Source: UBA1952 sp965246905
GTDB lineage: Bacteria > Bacteroidota > Bacteroidia > Chitinophagales > Chitinophagaceae
Assembly (NCBI GenBank): GCA_965246905.1
Contig: CBDFFZ010000002.1
Span: forward strand, 225,531 to 289,530
Direction: 5' to 3'
Length of the DNA: 64,000 bases
Part shown: one piece after another, positions 17,139 to 26,028 of the stretch
Layout: each line of letters begins with the position of its first letter
How positions within the stretch are numbered: position 1 is the stretch's first letter
Notes under the pieces: generated by a model
Seen by the model: only the letters and a program-made list of their open reading frames with translations
Databases searched by the model: none
Told to the model about the DNA's origin: nothing
Translations under genes and position numbers: made by a program

Positions 17139-18539
17139 ATGCCCCGTTCCGTAACCATCCTGGGCGCCGGGCTGGTAGGCTCACTGCTTGCCATCCTGAT
17201 GCGCCGCCGCGGCTATCCCGTTACCATCTATGAGCGCCGCCCTGATATGCGCAAAGCATCCCTCATAGCAGGCCGCTCTATCAATCTTGCTATGAGCACC
17301 CGCGGCTGGCGCGCCCTGGAGCTTGCCGGCCTTAAAGAAGAAATGGAGCAGCTGGCCATTCCCATGAGTGGCCGCTACCTGCACCAGGCTGATGGCTCAA
17401 CTGCCTTTCAGCCCTACGGTAAAAACGGTGAAGCCATCTACTCTATAAGCCGCGGAGAGCTCAATAAAAGATTGATGACGCTGGCCGAAGAACAGGGCGC
17501 ACAAATCAATTTTAATCACCGTTGTACCAACGCGGATATATTCACCAATACCCTGCATTTTGAATATGATGGAGATGCAAAGCAATCCGAATTCCGAATT
17601 CCGGGTTCCGTAATAAAAACAGATCTGCTGTTTGGCGCCGATGGTGCCTATTCGGCGCTGCGTAAAAGCTATACTTATCTCGACCGCGTAAATGCATCCC
17701 AGCACTTTATCGAGCATGGTTACAAAGAGCTCAACATCCCGCCTGCGGAAGATGGCAGCTGGCGCATGGAAAAACAGGCATTACATATCTGGCCGCGCAA
17801 GAATTTCATGCTTATCGCGCTGCCCAATACGGACGGCTCTTTTACCTGCACCCTCTTCTTCCCGTATGAAGGAAGCCCTTCTTTTGCTTCACTGAAAACC
17901 CGCGCAGATGTACAGGCATTCTTCGAAAAAGAATTCCCGGATGCGGTGCCTATGATGCCAACGCTGCTCGATGATTATTTTAATAACCCCACGGCATCCT
18001 TGATTACCACACACATCTTCCCCTGGCATTTTGAAGATAAAAGCGCCCTCATTGGCGATGCGGCACATGCCATTGTACCGTTTTATGGTCAGGGTATGAA
18101 TGCAGGCTTCGAAGATTGCTCCGTGCTGGATGGCCTGATGGAAAAGCATGGGGATGACTGGGAAACGATCCTGCCGGAATACCAGACTAAGCGCAAAACA
18201 AACGGCGATGCCGTAGCTCAGCTTGCCTTGCTCAACTTTACAGAGATGCGCGACAAAGTAGCCGACCCGCATTTCCTCCAAAGAAAAAAAATAGAGAAGG
18301 AATTGGGCATCCGCTACCCTAAGCAGTTTACTTCAGTGTACGAGATGGTATCTTTTTCACACACGCCCTACGATACTGCCCTGCGCTGCATTAAAGAGCA
18401 GGATGCCTTACTGGCGCGTATTATGGACGAGGGAGATTTTAACGCTAACAGCGAAGACAAAAATTTTATAAACAAAATGGATAGCTGGATGGCAGACTAT
18501 CATAATGCGGTCCAAAGCCTGGACCGGGGAGGGGCCTGA
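17139..18539 (+). CDS. kmo: Kynurenine 3-monooxygenase
   Basis: The 466-residue FAD monooxygenase hydroxylates L-kynurenine to 3-hydroxykynurenine in tryptophan degradation or quinolinate synthesis. It shows the N-terminal dinucleotide fold ILGAGLVGSLLAILMRRRG, the family-specific SINLAMSTRGWRAL, LFGADGAYSALR, and the second FAD motif ALIGDAAHAIVPFYGQGMNAGFED. The C-terminus lacks an obvious membrane helix, as in other bacterial forms. The stop overlaps the recJ start (TGATG). No other kynurenine-pathway genes are adjacent. Confidence 0.94.
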   Translation: MPRSVTILGAGLVGSLLAILMRRRGYPVTIYERRPDMRKASLIAGRSINLAMSTRGWRALELAGLKEEMEQLAIPMSGRYLHQADGSTAFQPYGKNGEAIYSISRGELNKRLMTLAEEQGAQINFNHRCTNADIFTNTLHFEYDGDAKQSEFRIPGSVIKTDLLFGADGAYSALRKSYTYLDRVNASQHFIEHGYKELNIPPAEDGSWRMEKQALHIWPRKNFMLIALPNTDGSFTCTLFFPYEGSPSFASLKTRADVQAFFEKEFPDAVPMMPTLLDDYFNNPTASLITTHIFPWHFEDKSALIGDAAHAIVPFYGQGMNAGFEDCSVLDGLMEKHGDDWETILPEYQTKRKTNGDAVAQLALLNFTEMRDKVADPHFLQRKKIEKELGIRYPKQFTSVYEMVSFSHTPYDTALRCIKEQDALLARIMDEGDFNANSEDKNFINKMDSWMADYHNAVQSLDRGGA

Positions 18540-20275
18540 TGAATACGAAACGGTGGACGCTGAAACAATATGACGAAGAAGCAGTAGCGCAGCTGGCAAT
18601 AGACCTGCCCAATGTAACGCCGGCAACCTGCAAGCTGCTGGCATCGAGAGGTATAAAAAATTTAGAAGAGGCGAGATTGTTCTTCCGCCCGGAGCTGGCG
18701 CACCTGCACGATCCGTTTCTTATGCGCGGCATGAAGCGGGCTGTAGAGCGCATTACGGAAGCTATAGAATGGCATGAGCGCATCATGGTGTACGGTGATT
18801 ATGATGTAGATGGCACTACATCCGTAGCCGTTGTTTACTCCTTCCTTCGGGAGCAGTACCCGAAAGGTGATATCTCCTTTTACATACCGCACCGCTACCG
18901 CGAAGGCTATGGCGTAAGCAAGGCAGGCATTGATTTTGCACACGCACACGGCTATACGCTGATGATCACGCTCGACTGCGGGATAAAGTCGGCGGTGCTG
19001 GTAGATTATGCACAGAAGCTGGGCATCGATGTGATCATCTGCGATCACCACTTGCCGGATGATACGCTGCCCAATGCTTTTGCCATTCTCAACCCCAAAC
19101 AGCCGAAATGCACTTACCCATATAAGGAGCTAAGCGGCTGTGGCATTGGCTTTAAGCTCATACAGGCGCTGGCCGTAAAGCTGAAGCTGCCGGAAGAAAG
19201 CTATACAGTGTACCTTGATCTTGTGGCCACTTCCATAGCTGCCGATATTGTGCCGATAGATGGCGAGAACCGCATCCTTGCCTTCTACGGCATCAGGAAA
19301 GTAAACGACGATCCGAGCCTTTCTATCAAAACCCTGAAAGACCTGGCAGGCATCACCCGCGAGCTGCACATTGCCGATCTTGTATTTGTGATTGGCCCCC
19401 GCGTAAATGCTGCAGGCCGTATGGATGATGCAAAGAAAGCCGTAGATCTGTTCATAGAAAAAGACCCGGAAGAATCTATCCGCTTTGCGGAGATGCTGCA
19501 CTCGGATAATTACGACCGTAAGGAGGTAGATAAGAACATCACCGCAGAAGCCCTGCTGCTCATACAGACGGATGCAGTAATGATAGCCCGGAAAAGCACC
19601 GTGCTCTATCAGCCGCACTGGCACAAGGGCGTGGTGGGTATTGTAGCTTCCCGCCTGATCGATCATTATTACCGGCCTACTATTGTGCTTACGCAAAGCA
19701 ATGGAAAGGTAACCGGCTCCGCGCGCTCCATTCGCGGCTTTAATATTTACGAAGCAATACACGAGTGCCGCGACCTGCTCGAAAGCTATGGCGGCCACTT
19801 TTACGCTGCCGGCATGACCATGCACCCGGATCATGTGGCGGCATTTGCCGAGCGCTTTGAGGAGGTGGTATCACAGCGCATCTCCCCGGAGCTTTTAATT
19901 CCTGAAATAGAGATTGATGCAGAGATCAGCTTCTCGGATATCCGCCCTTCTTTTTATAAACTATTGGAGCAATTCGAGCCCTTTGGCCCTACCAATCTGC
20001 GGCCGGTTTTCCTTACCCGGAATGTGAGCGATTATCACGGCTACTCGCGTGTGGTAAAGGAAATGCACCTGCGTTTTGTAGTAAGCCAGCCCGGCCAGCC
20101 GGCAGTGGAAGGCATCGGCTTCGGGATGGCGGAATACTATGATATGCTGAGCCACGGCCCGGTGGACCTGCTCTATACAATCGATGAAAATGAATTTCAG
20201 GGCACTACAAAGTTGCAGATTAAAGTGCTGGATGTGCGGCCTGCTGGCGGCTCATCATTGAAATCCTCTGGATAA
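18539..20275 (+). CDS. recJ: Single-stranded-DNA-specific exonuclease RecJ
   Basis: The 578-residue 5'-3' ssDNA exonuclease acts in recombination and mismatch repair. DHH-family metal ligands are visible in MVYGDYDVDGTTSVA, MITLDCGIKS and VIICDHHLP. The DHHA1 part shows GVVGIVASRLIDHYYRPT, GSARSIRGFNIYEA and YGGHFYAAGMT, and an OB-like C-terminal domain ends near residue 570. The length is normal. Translation is probably coupled to kmo through the overlapping TGATG, although the functions are unrelated. Confidence 0.95.
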   Translation: MNTKRWTLKQYDEEAVAQLAIDLPNVTPATCKLLASRGIKNLEEARLFFRPELAHLHDPFLMRGMKRAVERITEAIEWHERIMVYGDYDVDGTTSVAVVYSFLREQYPKGDISFYIPHRYREGYGVSKAGIDFAHAHGYTLMITLDCGIKSAVLVDYAQKLGIDVIICDHHLPDDTLPNAFAILNPKQPKCTYPYKELSGCGIGFKLIQALAVKLKLPEESYTVYLDLVATSIAADIVPIDGENRILAFYGIRKVNDDPSLSIKTLKDLAGITRELHIADLVFVIGPRVNAAGRMDDAKKAVDLFIEKDPEESIRFAEMLHSDNYDRKEVDKNITAEALLLIQTDAVMIARKSTVLYQPHWHKGVVGIVASRLIDHYYRPTIVLTQSNGKVTGSARSIRGFNIYEAIHECRDLLESYGGHFYAAGMTMHPDHVAAFAERFEEVVSQRISPELLIPEIEIDAEISFSDIRPSFYKLLEQFEPFGPTNLRPVFLTRNVSDYHGYSRVVKEMHLRFVVSQPGQPAVEGIGFGMAEYYDMLSHGPVDLLYTIDENEFQGTTKLQIKVLDVRPAGGSSLKSSG

Positions 20276-20344
20276 ATTACCCGTGAAAGTGTGTGCTTTT
20301 TTATATGAAAGCTATTGAATGCACTTCGTCATTCTCCTGAAAGA

Positions 20345-21328
20345 CTACCGCACCCAAACAGTCACTAAAAAACCCTGCGCATCATCCATAAAATCCTGTA
20401 CAGGTTTAAAACCCGTCTCGGCAGCAAGCTGTGCTACCTGATCTGTTGTGTATTTATGCGATACCTCTGTATGTATTGTTTCGCCTTCGGAAAAGGAAAA
20501 ACTTTTTCCGGCGGCGCTAAGGCTTACCTGCTGTGGCTTCCGGCTCACTAAATAGCTTTTACAGGTGCCCGTATCAGGATCATAAACCGGGTAGTGGTAA
20601 TAATCAGCCACATTAAAATCTGCCCCAAGCTCCCGGTTGATGCGATGTAACAGATTAAGATTGAAATCCCGGGTAAAACCTCCGGCATCATTATAAGCCG
20701 CAAGTATCTTTTCAGGAGATTTTTTCAGGTCGACGCCAATCATCAGGTAATCGCCCTTGCGCATGGCATCGTGCAATGCGATGCAAAACTGACCGGCTTC
20801 ATCCGGCGGCATATTACCAATGTTTGCGCCCATAAACAGAATGGCTTTCCGCCGGGGGGATCGCTCATAGCAGGCTTTCAGCATGGGAATATATTCGCCG
20901 TTCAGCCCTTTCATCTTTAAGCCGGGAATCGCTACTGGCAAATGCGCTTCCAGTTGCCTGATAACATTCTCCGAAATATCGATCGGGTAATAAGTTGCAT
21001 CCGCGCCTGCGCCAATAATGCTGCGCAGCAGGTGGGTGGATTTGCTGGCATCACCTGCGCCCAGCTCTACGACATCCAAAACGGGGCCTTCCTTTAAAAA
21101 CAGCGCCGTAAGCGCGCCGGCATGAGCCCGTATAATTTCGTCTTCACAGCGCGTGAGGTAATATTCCGGGCAGCTCATGATCTGTTGAAAGATCCGGTCG
21201 CCCTTGGCATCATAAAAATATTTTGAGCTCAACCTTTTCGGCTCGCCGCCAAGACCTTCGAGCACTTCCGCCAGAAACGCTTCCTTATTGGTTGGCTGTG
21301 TCTCCGGCGCTATAACTTCTTCATTCAT
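20345..21328 (-). CDS. egtD: L-histidine N-alpha-methyltransferase EgtD
   Basis: The 327-residue SAM-dependent enzyme trimethylates histidine to hercynine, the first step of ergothioneine synthesis. The SAM site reads VVELGAGDASKSTHLL, followed by FMGANIGNMPPDEA and YLMIGVDLKKSPEKILAAYND, both typical of EgtD. The C-terminal FSEGETIHTEVSHKYT carries the conserved Glu/Ser region for histidine binding. The start overlaps the egtB stop by 4 nt, so the genes are translationally coupled. Confidence 0.95.
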   Translation of the reverse strand: MNEEVIAPETQPTNKEAFLAEVLEGLGGEPKRLSSKYFYDAKGDRIFQQIMSCPEYYLTRCEDEIIRAHAGALTALFLKEGPVLDVVELGAGDASKSTHLLRSIIGAGADATYYPIDISENVIRQLEAHLPVAIPGLKMKGLNGEYIPMLKACYERSPRRKAILFMGANIGNMPPDEAGQFCIALHDAMRKGDYLMIGVDLKKSPEKILAAYNDAGGFTRDFNLNLLHRINRELGADFNVADYYHYPVYDPDTGTCKSYLVSRKPQQVSLSAAGKSFSFSEGETIHTEVSHKYTTDQVAQLAAETGFKPVQDFMDDAQGFLVTVWVR

Positions 21329-22524
21329 AGTGAGAGATTAATACCGGCATTTGCCGCATCCTTAACCAGGCGGATGCCAGTAAACTGCCAGCGCAGATGT
21401 GGGTGAAAAAAGTTGCGGTATGAGGAGCGGCTATGCCCGGTGGGCGTGGCAACGGAAGCACCACGCAGTACCATCTGGCTCACCATAAACTTACCGTTGT
21501 ATTCGCCGATCGCACCCGCAGCCCGTATAAAGCCCGGGTATGGAAGATAAGCGCTGCCCGTCCATTCCCAGCGCTGCCCCCAGCCGAATTGGGGAGCGGC
21601 TACTTCCCATTCTGCTTCAGTAGGCAATCTCAATCCGGCCCACGCAGCATAGGCTGCGGCTTCATAATAGGAGATATGGCAAAGTGGTGCGGTGGGGTCA
21701 ACCGGCACTAATCCCGCGAGTGTATAGTTATACCAGCTTTCATCCACAAGGTGCCAGTACATAGGTGCCCTTATGCCGGTTGTTTTGAGCCAGTCCCAGC
21801 CTTCGGCGTGCCAGTATTGGTGGTGTTCATAAGCGCCGGATTCCATGAATTTCAGGTAAGCGCCATTGGTAATGAGTGCATCGGCTATTTCATATTCCCC
21901 GAGATACACTTTATGCCTGCCCAGCTCATTATCAAAACAAAATCCATCCCCGGCAAAGCCGATTTCATAAACCCCGGCATCCACCTTTATAAAGGAGCGC
22001 GGTGCTTGTGCTGCAGTCGCAACTTCGGTTTCAGCTGTATTATAGGCAGGAAAAAGCGGGTTATGACCAAGTATGTATTTGATATCAGTAAGCAGGAGCT
22101 CGCCGTGCTGCTCTTCATGGTTCAGGCCAAGCTCAGCAATAGTGGCTGCTTCATCCGTTATTTCTCCTTCAAGAAATTGCAGCATCTGTTCGTCCACATA
22201 CTTACGGTAAGCATAGACATCCGCTACCGAAGGCCGGCTCAGGTTGCCACGGTCGGTACGGATGACGCGTGCGCCGATGGTTTCATAATAGCTGTTGAAT
22301 ACGTAGTTATAATCGGGACTATAAAGAGCATAGCCAGCTACGAATTCGTGTAACACGAAGGTTTCAAAAAACCAGGTAGTATGGCCGAGGTGCCACTTCG
22401 GCGGGCTCACATCTATTACAGGCTGCACTACATAATCCTCTGTTTGGAGTGGTGCGCAAATAGCTTCTGTAAGCGCTCTTGTTTTCCTATACCTTGTTGT
22501 AAGGAGTATATTGCCTGTGCTCAT
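21325..22524 (-). CDS. egtB: Hercynine oxygenase EgtB (ergothioneine sulfoxide synthase)
   Basis: The 399-residue non-haem iron enzyme joins hercynine to a thiol using O2. The N-terminal DinB-like domain supplies iron-binding histidines (PPKWHLGHTTWFFETFVLHEF and LNHEEQHGELLLTDIKYIL). The C-terminal formylglycine-enzyme-like domain has GLRLPTEAEWEVAAP, RWEWTGSAYLPYPGF and SRSSYRNFFHP. Thiol donor choice (gamma-Glu-Cys or Cys) cannot be fixed from this reading. No egtC or egtA is nearby. It sits between egtD and the UBP zinc-finger gene with no gap. Confidence 0.94.
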   Translation of the reverse strand: MSTGNILLTTRYRKTRALTEAICAPLQTEDYVVQPVIDVSPPKWHLGHTTWFFETFVLHEFVAGYALYSPDYNYVFNSYYETIGARVIRTDRGNLSRPSVADVYAYRKYVDEQMLQFLEGEITDEAATIAELGLNHEEQHGELLLTDIKYILGHNPLFPAYNTAETEVATAAQAPRSFIKVDAGVYEIGFAGDGFCFDNELGRHKVYLGEYEIADALITNGAYLKFMESGAYEHHQYWHAEGWDWLKTTGIRAPMYWHLVDESWYNYTLAGLVPVDPTAPLCHISYYEAAAYAAWAGLRLPTEAEWEVAAPQFGWGQRWEWTGSAYLPYPGFIRAAGAIGEYNGKFMVSQMVLRGASVATPTGHSRSSYRNFFHPHLRWQFTGIRLVKDAANAGINLSL

Positions 22525-22794
22525 TTAGTAATCGGCCATTTGGTTATCTGCATAGCACCAAAGCCAGCGTTCTCCGGGCTCTGCCGAGCTGATCACCGGG
22601 TGCTGTGTGCCCTGATAATGCTGTGTCATGTGCTGGTTGGGTGAGTCATCGCAACAGAGGGTGGCGCCACAAGTCTGGCAGGTGCGCAGATGTACCCAGC
22701 TATCCCCTGTTTTAATGCATTCTTCACATTCGTAGGCTTTGGCTGTTTGCAGTGACGTAAGCCCGGCAATGTGACCGCAAATTTGCTGTTTCAT
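22525..22794 (-). CDS. UBP-type zinc-finger protein
   Basis: This 89-residue protein is essentially one UBP-type (ubiquitin-carboxyl-hydrolase-like) zinc finger: CGHIAGL, then AYECEECIKTGDSWVHLRTC, QTCGATLCCDDSPNQHMTQH and QHPVISSAEPGERWLWCYAD. Bacterial stand-alone copies are usually found beside receiver-FAD reductases and cyclic-nucleotide-binding kinases, as here. They lack a known ubiquitin partner, so the ligand is unknown. The stop directly abuts the egtB start, and the gene begins 21 nt after the reductase stop. Confidence 0.88.
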   Translation of the reverse strand: MKQQICGHIAGLTSLQTAKAYECEECIKTGDSWVHLRTCQTCGATLCCDDSPNQHMTQHYQGTQHPVISSAEPGERWLWCYADNQMADY

Positions 22795-22815
22795 TTTAGA
22801 TCGTGTTTTAATTGC

Positions 22816-24477
22816 CTATACCTCGGCAAGGTAACGGTGAACGAATGAGATCGACATCGAGCCTTCGCCTACGGCAGATGCCACGCGGGCCATAGCGCCG
22901 CTACGCACATCTCCGGCTGCAAATATACCGGGTGTGCAGGTTTCAAGCAGGTATGGATCACGCTCCAGCTTCCAGATTTTATTGTAAGTCTTATAGTTTT
23001 TGAGCTCGCGGCCCGTCTCTATGAAACCTTTCTCATCCTTAATAAAATCAAGGCCCATCCATTCCGTAACGGGCCTTGCCCCTATAAATATAAAAAGCGC
23101 ATTTGCCGGCCTTGCTTCGAGCACCTGGGTATCTACATTCTCCAACACAAGCTCCTCCAGCTTATCGCTGCCTTTTGCCTCCTGTACTTCTGTGCCGGTA
23201 AGCACTTCAATATTGGGCAGCGCAGCGATCTGATCTATAAGGTAAGCGCTCATGGTATAGCTCAATGAATCTTTGCGGATGATGATAAAGACATTTGCAG
23301 CAAATTTGGAAAGATAAACAGCCGCCTGGCCTGCACTGTTGCCGCCGCCAACAATATACACCTGCCGGCCTTTATAAGCAGCGGCCTCCGTCATGGCAGC
23401 ACCGTAGTAAATCCCTGCTCCGCTAAATTCCTCCACACCTTTTTTCTCCAGCTTGCGGTAATCGACACCTGTGGTAATTACTACTGCGCGGGTGTTTATT
23501 TCTGTGTCATCTTCGAGTACAATAATTTTATAGCCATCTTTATGCCTGATCTCTTTAACTGTTCTCGGAGTGAGCAATTCAGCGCCTAATCGGCTTGCCT
23601 GCGCAGTGGCCCGCCGCGTGAGCTCGCCGCCGCTCAGCCCCGTTGGGAAGCCTAAATAATTTTCGATGCGAGAGGAGGTGCCCGCCTGCCCGCCGGGGGC
23701 ATTGCGCTCTATGAGGAGTGTCTTCAACCCTTCCGAAGCGCCGTAAACCGCAGCAGCAAGTCCTGCAGGGCCGGCGCCGATGATCACCACATCATACACT
23801 TTTTCTGCAGCCTGAGGGTTTAATCCTATGCGCGCAGCAATATCCTGAATGGAAGGGACAGCCAGGAACGAGCCATCTTCAAAAAAAACGACCGGCAGGT
23901 CTTTGGATGTAAGGTTATTCATTTGAAGCAGTGCGGCGCTTTCTTCATTATCATCCATATCCATCCATTTATAAGGTACGAGGTTTCCTGCGAGAAACTC
24001 CTTTATAGTATGGCTCTTGGGTGAGTATTGATAGCCGATAAGCCTGATGCCCGTTGCATCCTGCCGGGCCGTAACCTGCCATTCATCCAGCAGATCATCC
24101 ATTACCGGGTAGAGCTTTTCTTCGGGAGGATTCCAGGGTTTGGTGAGGTAATAATCCAGCCGTACGTCGTTGATGGCGCGAATGGCCGCATCTGTATCTG
24201 CATAGGCTGTAAGCAGCACTCGTTTTGCTTCCGGAAAAATTTCGATGGCCTTCTTTAAAAAGGCTACGCCTTCCATATCAGGCATACGCTGATCGGTAAG
24301 AAAGAGCGCTACGGTTTCGCTTTTATTCTTCAGCAGCGGCAGCATATCCAGCGCCTCCTGCGGGGATGTTGTGCTGAGCACTTTATAGTCTTTACGGTAA
24401 TGATCTTTCATGTCGCGGGCAATAGCGCGAAGCACCTGCGGATCATCATCAATGCAAATAATAACGGGTAGTTTCAT
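22816..24477 (-). CDS. Response-regulator receiver fused to thioredoxin-reductase-like FAD oxidoreductase
   Basis: The product is about 553 residues from ATG 24477. Residues 1-130 are a receiver domain with acidic pocket VIICIDDDPQVL, phospho-acceptor Asp in FLTDQRMPDMEG and the later Lys in YYLTKPW. The rest is a pyridine-nucleotide reductase with VVIIGAGPAGLAAAVYGAS for FAD and VYIVGGGNSAGQAAVYL for NAD(P)H. The place where thioredoxin reductases carry CxxC reads GIYYGAAMTE, so the redox dithiol is missing. Its kinase partner lies 14 nt upstream. ATG 24477 is preferred over 24513, which would overlap that gene. Confidence 0.9.
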   Translation of the reverse strand: MKLPVIICIDDDPQVLRAIARDMKDHYRKDYKVLSTTSPQEALDMLPLLKNKSETVALFLTDQRMPDMEGVAFLKKAIEIFPEAKRVLLTAYADTDAAIRAINDVRLDYYLTKPWNPPEEKLYPVMDDLLDEWQVTARQDATGIRLIGYQYSPKSHTIKEFLAGNLVPYKWMDMDDNEESAALLQMNNLTSKDLPVVFFEDGSFLAVPSIQDIAARIGLNPQAAEKVYDVVIIGAGPAGLAAAVYGASEGLKTLLIERNAPGGQAGTSSRIENYLGFPTGLSGGELTRRATAQASRLGAELLTPRTVKEIRHKDGYKIIVLEDDTEINTRAVVITTGVDYRKLEKKGVEEFSGAGIYYGAAMTEAAAYKGRQVYIVGGGNSAGQAAVYLSKFAANVFIIIRKDSLSYTMSAYLIDQIAALPNIEVLTGTEVQEAKGSDKLEELVLENVDTQVLEARPANALFIFIGARPVTEWMGLDFIKDEKGFIETGRELKNYKTYNKIWKLERDPYLLETCTPGIFAAGDVRSGAMARVASAVGEGSMSISFVHRYLAEV

Positions 24478-24491
24478 GTATGTGGTCTTGG

Positions 24492-25880
24492 TTATCCGTC
24501 TATAGGGAAGCAAACTACAAATTCCGTGCGGCCGGGCTCAGAAGTCACTTTCACCGAGCCGCGATGCTGCTGTACAATGCGCTGCACCACATCCAGTCCA
24601 AGACCTGTGCCTTTCCCTATATCTTTAGTAGTAAAAAAAGGATCAAAAATTCTTGCCCGGATATCTTCAGGAATGCCCGCACCATTATCCGCAATCGTAA
24701 CGCGAACGAATGAGCCGTCTTTAAGCGTTGTTATACGCAGTTCCGCGCCAGCGCGGCCTTCCATGGCATCTACGGCATTGTCAATCAGATTCGTCCATAC
24801 CTGGTTCAACTCGCCGATCATGGCTTTAACGGGTGGCAGCGATGCATCATAATGTTCCGCCAGCGTTACTTTTCTTTCGCGCATTTTATGGCCCAGCATG
24901 GTGAGCGTATTCCTGATGCCGGTATGAATATCGGCATACTGGGCTTCCTGCGCGCGATCCATGTGCGTGAAGGATTTTATGGAAGCAATGAGGGTAGCAA
25001 TACGGCCGGCCGCCTCGCCAATATCGCCTACCATTTTATCGGTAATAATATTATCGGTAACCCATTTAAAAACAGGCGTGAGAAAAGCACGGGGAATATG
25101 CGCTGCAAAAGCATCGAGGTCGGGCGGGCAAAAGCCAAAGTCGGCAAATAGTTCCGCCAGTGCGCTGCTGTCGGCCACATCATGTTCTTCCAGCCAGTCG
25201 GTAAGCTCATCCTCCCGCTCGCTTCGCTGCATCAGGGTAAGTGTTGGGCGCTCTTTTGCGAGGCTTTGAAAAAGCAGGTCATTCACGGCATCTACCTGCT
25301 CACCGGTTACCTTAATATTCATAATGGCTTTAAAGGAATCGGGTACCAGCGCAAGGTGTTTCTGCAGCGACTGTGCATCGCGCACAATGGCCGATGCGGG
25401 GTTATTAAGCTCATGCGCCAGACCTGCGCTCAGCTTGCCCAGCGCCATCATCTTCTCATTCTGCTGTTGGAGCGAAGTGTAGTCGCGCACGCGCGAAAGC
25501 ATAATGTGTACCAGCGCCTCGGTAAGCTCATAATGGTCGCAGATCATATCCCGTATATGCATTGCAGGAAAAACGAGCAGCTCAGTATCTATAGCCGCAA
25601 CACCCGCGCTGGTAGCGGCTTTCATACGGGAATAGGGTAAGATACCGCTTACATCGCCGGCTTCATAAAAGGCGGCTATCCTGCGCTGCGAAGAAACAAG
25701 ATTGAGCCTGCCGGAAACGATGATATAAATCGCATCCACAGGCGCGCCTTCACTAAAAAGCACTTCGCCGGCAGCAAGCTTGCGCTGCGTTGTATGCCCT
25801 GCAAACCATTGCAGCTGCGCTTCCGGTACATTACTGAATATAGCCAGGCTCTGAAGCCATTCCGCGCTTTTATCCTCCAT
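24492..25880 (-). CDS. Cyclic-nucleotide-binding-domain sensor histidine kinase
   Basis: The 462-residue cytoplasmic kinase has no membrane helix. The N-terminal 130 residues form a cNMP-binding/Crp-like fold (SNVPEAQLQWFAGHTTQRKL, GEVLFSEGAPVDAIYIIVSG, EAGDVSGILPYS). The kinase core has GKLSAGLAHELNNPASAIVRD with the acceptor His near residue 157, an N box (WTNLIDNAVDAMEG), DNGAGIPEDI and GKGTGLGLDVV. It heads a co-directional set with the receiver-FAD reductase, UBP finger, egtB and egtD, suggesting a redox-linked two-component unit. A TAGGTTTG element lies at 25896-25903. Confidence 0.92.
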   Translation of the reverse strand: MEDKSAEWLQSLAIFSNVPEAQLQWFAGHTTQRKLAAGEVLFSEGAPVDAIYIIVSGRLNLVSSQRRIAAFYEAGDVSGILPYSRMKAATSAGVAAIDTELLVFPAMHIRDMICDHYELTEALVHIMLSRVRDYTSLQQQNEKMMALGKLSAGLAHELNNPASAIVRDAQSLQKHLALVPDSFKAIMNIKVTGEQVDAVNDLLFQSLAKERPTLTLMQRSEREDELTDWLEEHDVADSSALAELFADFGFCPPDLDAFAAHIPRAFLTPVFKWVTDNIITDKMVGDIGEAAGRIATLIASIKSFTHMDRAQEAQYADIHTGIRNTLTMLGHKMRERKVTLAEHYDASLPPVKAMIGELNQVWTNLIDNAVDAMEGRAGAELRITTLKDGSFVRVTIADNGAGIPEDIRARIFDPFFTTKDIGKGTGLGLDVVQRIVQQHRGSVKVTSEPGRTEFVVCFPIDG

Positions 25881-25895
25881 AAAAAAGATGAACTA

Positions 25896-25903
25896 CAAAC
25901 CTA
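25896..25903 (-). promoter_or_regulatory. -7 element TAGGTTTG for the kinase-egt unit
   Basis: An exact TAnnTTTG match on the minus strand 15 nt before ATG 25880. It is the only promoter-like signal seen ahead of the five-gene set. Confidence 0.5.
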
Positions 25904-26015
25904 AGCAATCATCCTGCCTGCACAGCTATATGGCTATTGGCAAAAGCAAATCCGCCGGCAATGCATTAATCACAAATTTCATCAAATGCTAAAGCAGGCT
26001 TTGGGCGCGCTAAGC

Positions 26016-26023
26016 TACCTTTG
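26016..26023 (+). promoter_or_regulatory. -7 element TACCTTTG next to mgtE start
   Basis: An exact TAnnTTTG match ending 5 nt before ATG 26029, so transcription should begin at or beside the start codon. Confidence 0.5.
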
Positions 26024-26028
26024 CGCCC

